This document shows, piece after piece, positions 46,381 through 54,687 of a stretch of DNA of 64,000 bases. The position numbers were made by a program, and so were the translations under genes. Source of the stretch: Paraburkholderia sp. BL21I4N1 (GTDB lineage Bacteria > Pseudomonadota > Gammaproteobacteria > Burkholderiales > Burkholderiaceae). Each line of letters opens with the position of its first letter. Position 1 is the first letter of the stretch. The stretch is from assembly GCF_002973525.1 (NCBI RefSeq), contig NZ_PVEN01000011.1, positions 186,001-250,000 on the forward strand. The letters run 5' to 3'. The notes under the pieces are model-generated. The model had not been told where the DNA came from and searched no databases. It saw only the letters and a program-made list of their open reading frames with translations.

Positions 46381-46920
46381 GCTTTTTCAGAGTTAACCGA
46401 AAAGGCGCGAACATGCAGGGAAAACGGTAAAAACGTACGTTATCTCCACCTCATGAGGAAAAAGCGACCGTTTTGAGATGTGCTTGGGGCGTCTGGATGT
46501 TCAGCTTGAAGCGGAGAGATGTGTTTTTCGGGAAGGTTAACCGAGATTTTTTTGGCGGCTTGGGAGGCCATTGGGCCCGGCTTTTCGATGACGACCGCTT
46601 TCCAGCTCGGCTCGGTCTTTCTGTTTACAGGTTTACCGTATGTATACGTAGTAACAGTTAACAAGCTGCCTCGGTTTCTGTGGATAACTCTTGTTTACCG
46701 AAACGAATCATCAGCTTGCCGACGGCATAACCCGATGCACAGCTTGTGCGGGAGCGGCGGGTATACAGGGGTAACTTTTGGCGATTTTCGTCGGCGGCAA
46801 AGTTACCCCGTTTACGTCCACAACGGTTCCACATGAGTTTCGCTGGTTTACCGCAAGCTTATCCACAGGTTCTGGTGGATAACTTATCCACCGGTTAACA
46901 CGGCTCGACGCGCGGTTAAC
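46381..46920. other. oriC: Candidate chromosomal replication origin (oriC)
   Basis: A gene-free AT-rich stretch of about 540 bp upstream of the antiporter and after mnmC. DnaA boxes: TGTGGATAA at 46679-46687 (perfect, reverse), TTATCCACA at 46859-46867 (perfect), and one-mismatch boxes GGTGGATAA at 46874-46882 and TTATCCACC at 46884-46892, three of them packed in 34 bp. It also has five same-strand GTTTAC repeats (46623, 46631, 46693, 46810, 46846) and five GTTAAC palindromes (46392, 46536, 46657, 46894, 46915). HU, ParAB and parS lie nearby, and large operons point away on both sides. From memory, many Burkholderia chromosome 1 maps begin at mnmC. Confidence 0.7.
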
Positions 46921-48910
46921 TCACGGTGCCTTGGCGCAAGGCTCGTAGGAGGAAGCGGGCCGGGTCGATGTCTTCGGCCAGATCCCGTTCGATCGGCCAT
47001 GGCTCGCCTTCCAGCTGCGACGCGATCAGTTCCGCGCCGAGCGCCGCCCAAACCAGCCCGCGGGAACCGTAGGCGAAGGCGCTGTATAAGCCGTCCGTGC
47101 GCGGCAGGTCGAGCGGCCAGGCGCCACGCAGGCGTTGAGCGTCGCGTGCCGCGAGGGTTTCGTCGGCAAGCTGGCCGATCATCGGCATGCGGTCGCTGGT
47201 GACGCAGCGGAACGCGACGCGACCGGTCAATGTGCCCGACGGCGCGTGCCCGGCTTGAGCGGCTCGTGAGGCTTGCGACGCAGCGCCCGCGAACGCCGGC
47301 AACATCTGCGCGACACGCTCGAGGTTTTCCAGATGGCCGTCCGCGCGCAGCGACGGGTCGGGATCGTCCAGCTCGTAGGTTGCGCCGGTCAGCGTGACGC
47401 CGTCGGCGAGCGTCACCGCGTAACCTTCGCCGATAACCGGCAGCGCCAGTGGCGCGACCGTGCCGGCCGGCAGCAAGGTCAATTGGCCGCGGATGCTGCG
47501 CGTCGGCGCATGCCGTAAACCGGCGATGCGTGCGGCATCATGCGCACTGGCGACGATCACTACCGGCGCGCGCGCCACGACCTGCCCCGAGGTATCGAAC
47601 ACGGCCCATTGACCGCCATCCCGTTCGATTCGCGCGACGTCCACGCCAAAACGGCGTTCGAGCGAGCTGCCTGCCGCGGCGCACTGCGCGGCACAAAGCG
47701 AAGCTGGGTCGATCCAGCCGCCTTGGGGAAAGAACCAGCCGCCACGCGCGAGCGGCATACCGGCGAGTTTTTGCGCCTCTTGCGCCGACACAGGTGTCAC
47801 GTACTCGGATGGATAGCCGAACGCGGCGATCGCTTCGCCGATCGAGCGGGCTTCTTCGTCGTTCGCGGCGATTTGCAACAGGCCCGGCGCGCCGCGTGAC
47901 GGTCGGTGGCCGAGCCGTTCGAGCGCGGCCCAGCGCCTGAGCGTGTACAGAAAGCCCGCCCGCGTCACGCGGGAGGCCACGCTGTCGTCGCGCGAAATCA
48001 TCGGATGGAACACGCCGGCGGGATTTCCCGACGCCTCTTGCGCCACCGACGCATGCCGCTCCAGCGACGTCACGCGCCAGCCGCGCGTCGCGAGCCGCTC
48101 GATCACGGCGCAGCCCGCAAGCCCCGCGCCGATCACGACCGCGTGCCGCTCGTCTATCGCGAGCGGTGCGGGCGGTTCATAACGCCGCACGCGCCAGCGC
48201 GGCGCGAAATGGCCGACCAGCATGGCCCGTTTCCAGCCGAAGCCATCCACCTTGCGATACTCGAAGCCGCATTGCGTCAACGCGCGTTTGATGTCGCCGG
48301 CGCTGCTGTAAGTGGCGAAGGTCGCGCCCTCGCCTGCCAGGCGCGCGAGAGACTTGAAAATCGCAGGGGTCCAGAGTTCGGGGTTTTTGGCCGGCGCGAA
48401 ACCGTCAAGATAGAACGCGTCGGCGCGTAGTCTCAACGCCGGCAAGCTCTCGAGCGCATCGCCGAACACCAGCGTGAGCACGACGCGGCCGTCGTCGAAT
48501 TCGAGACGGTGCGTGCCGGGAACTAGCATCGGCCAGGCGTCGGCGAGCGTTTCAGCCATCGCGGAGATGGTCGGGTCGGAGAGGGTCTTCGCGTAGACGC
48601 TGCGCAGATCGTCCAGAACGAACGGATGCTTCTCGGTCGACACGAAATGCAGCCGCTCGCAGCGCGCCGGATCGGCGCGCCACGCGGCCCATGTCATCAG
48701 AAAGTTGATGCCCATGCCGAAGCCGGTTTCGAGCACGGTGAAAACGCGGCGCTTTTGCCAGCGTTCCGGCAACGCATTGCCACGCAGAAAAACGTATTGG
48801 GATTGCTCAAGACCGCCGACGACGCTGTGATAAATGTCGTTGTAGAGCGGTGAATAAAGCGAACCGTTGTCGCGAAAAGCGACGACGGCGGGGATCAGCG
48901 GATCGGTCAT
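46916..48910 (-). CDS. mnmC: Bifunctional tRNA mnm5s2U34 biosynthesis protein MnmC
   Basis: A 664-residue bifunctional enzyme. The N-terminal half (1-245) is the SAM-dependent methyltransferase MnmC2/MnmD with the SAM loop VLETGFGMGINFLMTW near residue 60 and FYLDGFAPAKNPELW near 170. The C-terminal half (about 255-660) is the FAD-dependent MnmC1 oxidase with VVIGAGLAGCAVIERLATRG near 262. Together they convert cmnm5 to nm5 and then mnm5 at U34 of tRNA, after MnmEG. Confidence 0.97.
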   Translation of the reverse strand: MTDPLIPAVVAFRDNGSLYSPLYNDIYHSVVGGLEQSQYVFLRGNALPERWQKRRVFTVLETGFGMGINFLMTWAAWRADPARCERLHFVSTEKHPFVLDDLRSVYAKTLSDPTISAMAETLADAWPMLVPGTHRLEFDDGRVVLTLVFGDALESLPALRLRADAFYLDGFAPAKNPELWTPAIFKSLARLAGEGATFATYSSAGDIKRALTQCGFEYRKVDGFGWKRAMLVGHFAPRWRVRRYEPPAPLAIDERHAVVIGAGLAGCAVIERLATRGWRVTSLERHASVAQEASGNPAGVFHPMISRDDSVASRVTRAGFLYTLRRWAALERLGHRPSRGAPGLLQIAANDEEARSIGEAIAAFGYPSEYVTPVSAQEAQKLAGMPLARGGWFFPQGGWIDPASLCAAQCAAAGSSLERRFGVDVARIERDGGQWAVFDTSGQVVARAPVVIVASAHDAARIAGLRHAPTRSIRGQLTLLPAGTVAPLALPVIGEGYAVTLADGVTLTGATYELDDPDPSLRADGHLENLERVAQMLPAFAGAASQASRAAQAGHAPSGTLTGRVAFRCVTSDRMPMIGQLADETLAARDAQRLRGAWPLDLPRTDGLYSAFAYGSRGLVWAALGAELIASQLEGEPWPIERDLAEDIDPARFLLRALRQGTVS

Positions 48911-49323
48911 GCGGGACGGAATTGGACGCTCGCAAGAGCGGGTCGAACGTTACCGTCCGCGCGCGCCGCTCGCCGGACGGCGAAAAGGACGCGCCGAACG
49001 TTGGCAAAAACCAACGCGAGGCCCCGCCCATACTGGGTTTCAGCCATCCGCGTGAGGCGCGGACGGCAAAAATTGCGGTTTCCTTGCGATATCGGCCCCG
49101 GAACCGCGTAAATCTTCGAAACCCTTATCCTGATTGGGTTTGCGCTGCGCTATCATAGCAAGCGCCGCGAAGGGAGCGGCAGCACGGCCGCCGGGCAGTC
49201 ATCTGCCGGGTGCTCAGGTCCGGAGGGGATCCGGAGCCGCAGCTGCTCGACGGCGCGGCCCGCGCACGTATAATCGGCGCGTTCGCGCTGTTCGTGTCAA
49301 CCTAAACTCAGAAAGGAACCTTA
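48911..49323. other. Intergenic region with hupB promoter
   Basis: A 413-bp spacer between the divergent mnmC and hupB. A promoter for hupB lies at 49247-49274. The stretch 49150-49260 is very GC-rich with short CCGG repeats; no other frame was supported. Confidence 0.5.
49247..49274 (+). promoter_or_regulatory. Probable hupB promoter
   Basis: A perfect TATAAT at 49269-49274 with TCGACG (four of six matches to TTGACA) 16 bases upstream. Transcription would begin near 49281, about 40 bases before the ATG. Confidence 0.65.
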
Positions 49324-49602
49324 ATGAACAAACAGGAACTGATCGACGCCGTCGCAGGACAGACGGGCGCCAGCAAGGCTCAAACCGGTGAAACGCTGGA
49401 CACGTTGCTTGAAGTCATCAAGAAGTCTGTGTCGAAGGGCGACGCGGTCCAGTTGATCGGCTTCGGTAGCTTCGGTTCGGGCAAGCGCGCAGCACGTACG
49501 GGTCGTAATCCCAAGACCGGCGAAACTATCAAGATCCCGGCCGCCAAGACCGTCAAGTTCACGGCTGGTAAGGCGTTCAAGGACGCAGTCAACAAGCGCT
49601 AA
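49324..49602 (+). CDS. hupB: DNA-binding protein HU
   Basis: A 92-residue histone-like protein of the HU/IHF family that bends and compacts DNA. It starts MNKQELIDAVAGQTGASKAQ and has the family signature GFGSFGSGKRAARTGRNPKT on the DNA-binding arm. AAAGGAACC precedes the ATG. A terminator follows 25 bases after the stop. HU aids DnaA-driven opening of origins, and here it lies about 2.4 kb from the candidate oriC. Confidence 0.96.
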   Translation: MNKQELIDAVAGQTGASKAQTGETLDTLLEVIKKSVSKGDAVQLIGFGSFGSGKRAARTGRNPKTGETIKIPAAKTVKFTAGKAFKDAVNKR

Positions 49603-49626
49603 GCAGATTACTGCCCGGCAGTTGAC

Positions 49627-49650
49627 ACCCGCCAACGGCGGGTTTTTTTT
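49627..49650 (+). terminator. Terminator of hupB
   Basis: Stem ACCCGCC/GGCGGGT with a three-base loop and eight T residues. Confidence 0.9.
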
Positions 49651-49729
49651 CGTCTGCTGGTTTTGCAGCGGTTGAACGGCGACGACGCGTGTCGCCATTC
49701 AACCTCCAGGTGCGGGCAATCAGGCGCGA

Positions 49730-51055
49730 CTAGTCGTGGCGGTGGATGATTTCGCCGTGGCCGTCGTGATCGTGGTCATGCCCGTGATGGTCATGATGAT
49801 CGTGATCGTGGTCATGATCGTCTTCATCGAAGTCCCATGCCGGGAACGGGTCCGTGAATTGTTGCCACGCTTGCGGCCCCGACGCGTATTCGTCGTCGGT
49901 CAGCAGGCAGGCGTCGAACTTCGCTTTCCACACAGCCGGTTCGATACCGACGCCGATCATCACCAGTTCCTGGCGACGGTCGCCAATGCTGAGATCGTCC
50001 GGATCGCCGTGCCAGTCGGCGGCAATTTCCGCGGCCAGTTCGTCGTCGCCGTCCGGCCATTCGCTACGATCCTGAGCCGCCCACCACATGCCTGCCGGAC
50101 CATGCCGGCAAGCGCCGCCGGCCTGCGACAGCGAGCCGGCGATATCGTTACGCGTCGCCAGCCAGAAGAAGCCTTTGCTGCGCAGAACGCCCTTCCACTC
50201 CTGATGCAGCAGTGCCCACAGACGCTCCGGATGAAACGGCCGGCGGGCCCGGTAAATGAAATTGCCGATGCCGAATTCGTCCGCCTCGCCGTGATGTGCG
50301 TGACCGTGTTCGTGGTCGTGATTCAGTGACGCCAGCCAACCCGGCGCGCTCGACGCTTCGTCGAAATCGAAGCGCCCCGTGTTCAGCACTCGCGGGAGCG
50401 GCACTTCGCCGAAACGGCTGACCACTTGCACCGCGCGCGGATTGATGCGGGCGAGGATGCGTTGCAAACGCGTGAGCTCGTCGGCGCTGACGAGGTCGGC
50501 CTTGTTCACCACCAGTACGTCGCAGAACTCGATCTGCTCGATCAGCAACTCGACCAGCGTGCGATCGTCTTCTTCGGTCGCGGCAATGCCGCGCTCGGCG
50601 AGCGCGTCGGCGGAGCCGTAGTCGCGCAGGAAGTTGAACGCATCGACCACGGTCACCATCGTGTCGAGTCGCGCGACGTCGGAGAGCGACGCGCCGTCGT
50701 CGTCGACGAAGGTGAAAGTCTCGGCGATCGGCATGGGTTCGGCGACGCCGGTCGATTCGATCAGAATCGCGTCGAAACGCTGTTCGCCGGCTAGGCGCTT
50801 GATCTCCTTCAGCAGGTCGTCGCGCAGCGTGCAACAGATGCAGCCGTTCGACAGTTCGACCAGTTGCTCTTCGACATGCGAGAGCGCGGCGGCGTCGCGC
50901 ACGAGGGTGGCGTCGATATTGACGGCGGCCAGATCGTTGACGATCACGGCGACGCGCAAACCGGCGCGATTCGCGAGGATGTGATTCAGGAGCGTGGTCT
51001 TGCCGGCGCCCAGAAAACCGGAGAGCACGGTGACGGGCAATAGCGGCTGGTTCAT
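49730..51055 (-). CDS. COG0523/CobW-family GTPase with His-rich C-terminus
   Basis: A 441-residue metal-chaperone GTPase. Walker A GFLGAGKTT is at residues 13-21, the metal-binding CxCC-type motif GCICCTLRDD near 72, and VVNKADL near 190. The C-terminal CobW_C domain ends in a tail of about 30 residues that is nearly half His with many Asp. Such tails bind zinc or nickel. The ATG at 51055 (MNQPLLPVTVLSG) is chosen because family sequence begins there; the frame is open further upstream. The family includes zinc transferases (ZNG1-like), so zinc handling is likelier than cobalamin synthesis. It stands alone. Confidence 0.88.
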   Translation of the reverse strand: MNQPLLPVTVLSGFLGAGKTTLLNHILANRAGLRVAVIVNDLAAVNIDATLVRDAAALSHVEEQLVELSNGCICCTLRDDLLKEIKRLAGEQRFDAILIESTGVAEPMPIAETFTFVDDDGASLSDVARLDTMVTVVDAFNFLRDYGSADALAERGIAATEEDDRTLVELLIEQIEFCDVLVVNKADLVSADELTRLQRILARINPRAVQVVSRFGEVPLPRVLNTGRFDFDEASSAPGWLASLNHDHEHGHAHHGEADEFGIGNFIYRARRPFHPERLWALLHQEWKGVLRSKGFFWLATRNDIAGSLSQAGGACRHGPAGMWWAAQDRSEWPDGDDELAAEIAADWHGDPDDLSIGDRRQELVMIGVGIEPAVWKAKFDACLLTDDEYASGPQAWQQFTDPFPAWDFDEDDHDHDHDHHDHHGHDHDHDGHGEIIHRHD

Positions 51056-51314
51056 CGCAGTACGGGAAACAAAGAGATTGGAAGGCGTGCCGGGCGTGGT
51101 TCGCATGACCGCGCGACCGCGATAGCGGTCGCATCGCGACGGCAGCACGAAGCCGCATTGTGCATCAAAACGGACGACGGCCTCGTGGCGAGCCGGATTG
51201 GCGCGCGGCTGAAATGACGCAGAAGCTGAAGTTGAAGCGTATGACCGAACGGCCACACGAAAGATCGCCTATATAAGAATAGCGATCCAATACGGATAAG
51301 ACGGACTCACGCGC

Positions 51315-51761
51315 CTAGCGTGCGGCCGGCATCAGATTCCACTTCCGCAGGATCGCGGCGATCTGCATCGCATACTTATCTCGCAGAGCCGGCGTTTCCG
51401 AGTGGTACGCGCCGATTGCTTGCCAGGTATTGCCGTACTTGTTCATCTGACGGCGCAGATGCCACGCCGCGATGTAGACGTTCTTGCACGGCTCCATCAG
51501 CGTGCCTTGCGAGATGCCGTATTGCGCAAGTACCGGCAGATGAATCGAATTGATCTGCATAACGCCGTAGTCGGTCGAGCCGTTGGCGTTCTTATGCTGG
51601 GCATCCGGCCGATTGTGCGACTCCTGCCAGGCAATGGCGCGCAGAATCAATGGATTGACCTTCTGATATTTCGCCGCTTCGTCGAAACAATCGGCGCGCG
51701 CCTGCCCTGCTGCGACCAGCACGGCAAGTCCGGTGACGACAGTGACGAAGGCTCGTTTCAT
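51315..51761 (-). CDS. Small secreted lytic transglycosylase
   Basis: A 148-residue SLT-domain protein with a signal peptide (cleavage after ARA at residue 23). The catalytic Glu is residue 47 in RAIAWQESHNRP, followed by GVMQINSIHLP and AAWHLRRQM. Short forms like this (IpgF/BfpH type) locally cut peptidoglycan for envelope-spanning machines. It lies divergent to gspD with a 500-bp spacer, which suggests but does not prove a role in secretin assembly. Confidence 0.88.
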   Translation of the reverse strand: MKRAFVTVVTGLAVLVAAGQARADCFDEAAKYQKVNPLILRAIAWQESHNRPDAQHKNANGSTDYGVMQINSIHLPVLAQYGISQGTLMEPCKNVYIAAWHLRRQMNKYGNTWQAIGAYHSETPALRDKYAMQIAAILRKWNLMPAAR

Positions 51762-52260
51762 CGGTCAAGATGCCTAATTAAAGCGCAAGGGTAAGGTTTG
51801 GTAAGGCGTTTCGTCGGCCATACTTCAGCCGCTTGCAGCCGTCGAGCCGCGCTGGCCGGGTGTTTGTCCGGCATCGGGGAAAACCCGCGTCGGCAAGCCG
51901 CAACCGCTGACCCGAACGGCTCGTATCATACCGGCAGGCAGACTCGCGTCAAGTTAGCCAACAGACATAAGCATGTGAAAACAAGGCGCTGCGTCATTCG
52001 CGCCCAATCTTGACATGAGCTTTCATTTGATTGACGGCAGCGAATGGGCTTTAGAGTATTCGCACGGCGCCGTTCGTTTTGTGACAAATCCGACATGAAA
52101 AACTGTTACTGTTCATTTTTTTCGGACATAGGGTGGCCGGCAAAGCGGACGAAGTCTGTTCGTGAGGCGGCCCGGCAGACCGATAGGGCGGCGGCCTGTT
52201 CCCATGTCCGCACGGCGTGACCGTCGGCAGTTTTGGCTGCCGGCATCGAAACCACATTCC
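51762..52260. other. Divergent spacer between the transglycosylase and gspD
   Basis: A 499-bp region. TTGACA at 52010 and TTGACG at 52031 are -35-like, the latter followed by TAGAGTATT at 52052-52060 as a weak -10, giving a long leader before gspD. I see no terminator or frame. Confidence 0.4.
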
Positions 52261-54687
52261 ATGAGAATAAATCGTATGGCATTGCGTCGCGTCGCAACGG
52301 CGCTGCTGGTGGCTGGCTTGATCACCGCGCAGACAGCACAGGCACAGGTGACACTGAACTTCGTGAACGCAGACATCGACCAGGTGGCCAAGGCGATTGG
52401 TGCGGCCACCGGTAAAACGATCATCGTCGACCCGCGTGTGAAGGGGCAGTTGAACCTGGTGTCGGAAAACGCAGTGCCTGAAGATCAGGCACTGAAGACC
52501 TTGCAATCCGCCTTGCGCATGCAGGGCTTCGCCCTGGTCCAGGACCATGGCGTACTGAAGGTCGTACCGGAGGCCGACGCCAAGCTGCAAGGCGTGCCGA
52601 CCTACGTCGGCAATACGCCGGTCGCGCGTGGCGATCAGGTGGTCACGCAGGTGTTCGTGCTGAAGAACGAATCGGCCAACAATCTGCTGCCGGTGCTGCG
52701 TCCGCTGATCTCGCCGAATAACACCGTGGCCGCTTATCCGGCCAACAACACGATCGTCGTCACCGACTACGCCGACAACGTACGCCGCATCGCGCAGATC
52801 ATCGCGGGGGTGGACACGGCGGCGGGCCAGTCGGTGTCGGTCGTGCCGCTCAAGAACGCGAACGCGATCGACATCGCGCAGCAATTGACCAAGATGCTCG
52901 ACCCGGGCGCGATCGGCAGCACCGACGCCACGCTGAAGGTACAGATCACCGCCGACCCGCGCACCAACTCGCTGCTGATCCGCGCGTCGAACGGCGCGCG
53001 TCTCGCGGCGGCGAAGACGCTGGCGAAAGAGCTCGACGCGCCGACCTCGATGCCCGGCAACATCCACGTCGTGCCATTGCGCAATGCGGACGCGACCAAG
53101 CTCGCCAAGACGCTGCGCGGCATGCTCGGTAAAGGCGACACGGGCTCGTCGGCCAGTTCGAACGACGCCAACTCGTTCAACCAGAACGGCAGTGGCGGCG
53201 GTGGCGGAGGCTTCGGCAACAACTCGACGGGCAACTCCGGTACGCCGCCGTTGCCCTCGGGCGGACTCGGCGGCGGTGGCTCGCTGGGGTCGTCGTCGTT
53301 AGGCGGCGGTTCGGGTGGTGGCGGCTACGGTTCGAACGGCGGCGCCGGCTCGGCCGGCCTGCTCGGCGGCGACAAGGACAAAGGCGACGACAACCAGCCC
53401 GGCGGCATGATTCAGGCGGATGCCGCATCGAACTCGCTGATCATCACGGCGGCCGAACCGGTGTACCGCAACCTGCGAGCGGTAATCGACCAGCTCGATG
53501 CGCGTCGCGCGCAGGTCTATATCGAGGCGCTGATCGTCGAACTGAACTCGAACACGAACGCCAACCTCGGTATTCAGTGGCAGGTCGCGAACAGTTCGAT
53601 CTATGCGGGCACCAACCTGACCACGGGCGGCACCGGTAACAGCATCGTCAATCTGACGGGCGCGGCCGCGTTGGCCGCGGCGACCGGCGGTGCCGGCGCC
53701 GCCGGGCTCGCCAGCGCGCTCGGAAACAGCAATACGGGGCTGCAGCAAGGGCTTAACGTGGGCTGGATTCGCAACATTTTCGGGGTGCAGGGCCTGGGCG
53801 CCCTCCTCCAGGCGTTGTCGCAAACCGCCGACGCAAACGTGTTGTCCACGCCTAACCTGATTACGCTCGACAACGAAGAAGCGAAGATCGTCGTCGGGAC
53901 GAATGTGCCGATCCAGACGGGTTCCTATTCGAATCTGACGAGTTCGACCGCGAGCTCGGCGTTCAATACCTACGACCGCGTCGACGTCGGCCTGACGCTG
54001 CACGTCAAGCCGCAGATCACCGAAGGCGGCATTCTCAAGCTGCAGCTCTATACCGAAGATTCCGCGATCGTGAACGGCACGACCAATGTCACGACCAACC
54101 CGTCCGGCCCGGAATTCACCAAGCGTTCGATCCAGTCGACGGTGCTCGCCGATAACGGCGAGATCATCGTGCTGGGCGGCTTGATGCAGGACAACTACCA
54201 GGTCAGCAACAGCAAGGTGCCGCTGCTGGGCGACATTCCGTGGATCGGCCAGTTGTTCCGTTCGGAACAGAAGACGCGTAACAAGACCAACCTGATGGTG
54301 TTCCTGCGTCCGGTGATCATCAACGACAACGCCACGGCGCAGGCCGTGACGTCGAACCGTTACGACTACATCCAGGGCGTGCAGGGTGCGTACAAGCAGG
54401 ACAACCGCGTGATCAAGGACAACGACGATCCGGTGATGCCGCCGATGCCGATCGGTCCGAGTCAGGGCGGTTCCGCGCTGAACCTGTTCGATCTCGACCA
54501 GATGCGTCGCCAGCAGATGACGCGTCCGCCGCTCAATTTGCCGCCGCCGGCCAACGGTGGCGCGGTGCAAACCAACCCGGTGCCGAGCAATAGCGGCGCG
54601 GTGCAGACCAACCCGGTGCCGTCGAACAACGGCGCGGTGCAAAGCAGCCCGACGCCGTCAACGGCAGCGCCTGGAGTGCAGCCGTGA
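52261..54687 (+). CDS. gspD: Type II secretion system secretin GspD
   Basis: An 808-residue outer-membrane secretin. A signal peptide ends near AQA (QTAQAQVTLNFVN). N0 to N3 domains cover about residues 30-300, a Gly/Ser-rich low-complexity insert runs from about 305 to 385, and the secretin core follows, with VPLLGDIPWIGQLFRS near 655. The last 90 residues are Pro/Asn-rich and contain three 12-residue repeats beginning GAVQ. The start may be here (MRINRMALRR) or at the ATG five codons later; neither has a strong ribosome site. First gene of the gspD-E-F run. Confidence 0.95.
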   Translation: MRINRMALRRVATALLVAGLITAQTAQAQVTLNFVNADIDQVAKAIGAATGKTIIVDPRVKGQLNLVSENAVPEDQALKTLQSALRMQGFALVQDHGVLKVVPEADAKLQGVPTYVGNTPVARGDQVVTQVFVLKNESANNLLPVLRPLISPNNTVAAYPANNTIVVTDYADNVRRIAQIIAGVDTAAGQSVSVVPLKNANAIDIAQQLTKMLDPGAIGSTDATLKVQITADPRTNSLLIRASNGARLAAAKTLAKELDAPTSMPGNIHVVPLRNADATKLAKTLRGMLGKGDTGSSASSNDANSFNQNGSGGGGGGFGNNSTGNSGTPPLPSGGLGGGGSLGSSSLGGGSGGGGYGSNGGAGSAGLLGGDKDKGDDNQPGGMIQADAASNSLIITAAEPVYRNLRAVIDQLDARRAQVYIEALIVELNSNTNANLGIQWQVANSSIYAGTNLTTGGTGNSIVNLTGAAALAAATGGAGAAGLASALGNSNTGLQQGLNVGWIRNIFGVQGLGALLQALSQTADANVLSTPNLITLDNEEAKIVVGTNVPIQTGSYSNLTSSTASSAFNTYDRVDVGLTLHVKPQITEGGILKLQLYTEDSAIVNGTTNVTTNPSGPEFTKRSIQSTVLADNGEIIVLGGLMQDNYQVSNSKVPLLGDIPWIGQLFRSEQKTRNKTNLMVFLRPVIINDNATAQAVTSNRYDYIQGVQGAYKQDNRVIKDNDDPVMPPMPIGPSQGGSALNLFDLDQMRRQQMTRPPLNLPPPANGGAVQTNPVPSNSGAVQTNPVPSNNGAVQSSPTPSTAAPGVQP
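54559..54666 (+). repeat. Three tandem 36-bp repeats in gspD
   Basis: Units at 54559-54594, 54595-54630 and 54631-54666 encode GAVQTNPVPSNS, GAVQTNPVPSNN and GAVQSSPTPSTA. The first two are nearly identical at the DNA level; the third is diverged. Confidence 0.85.
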
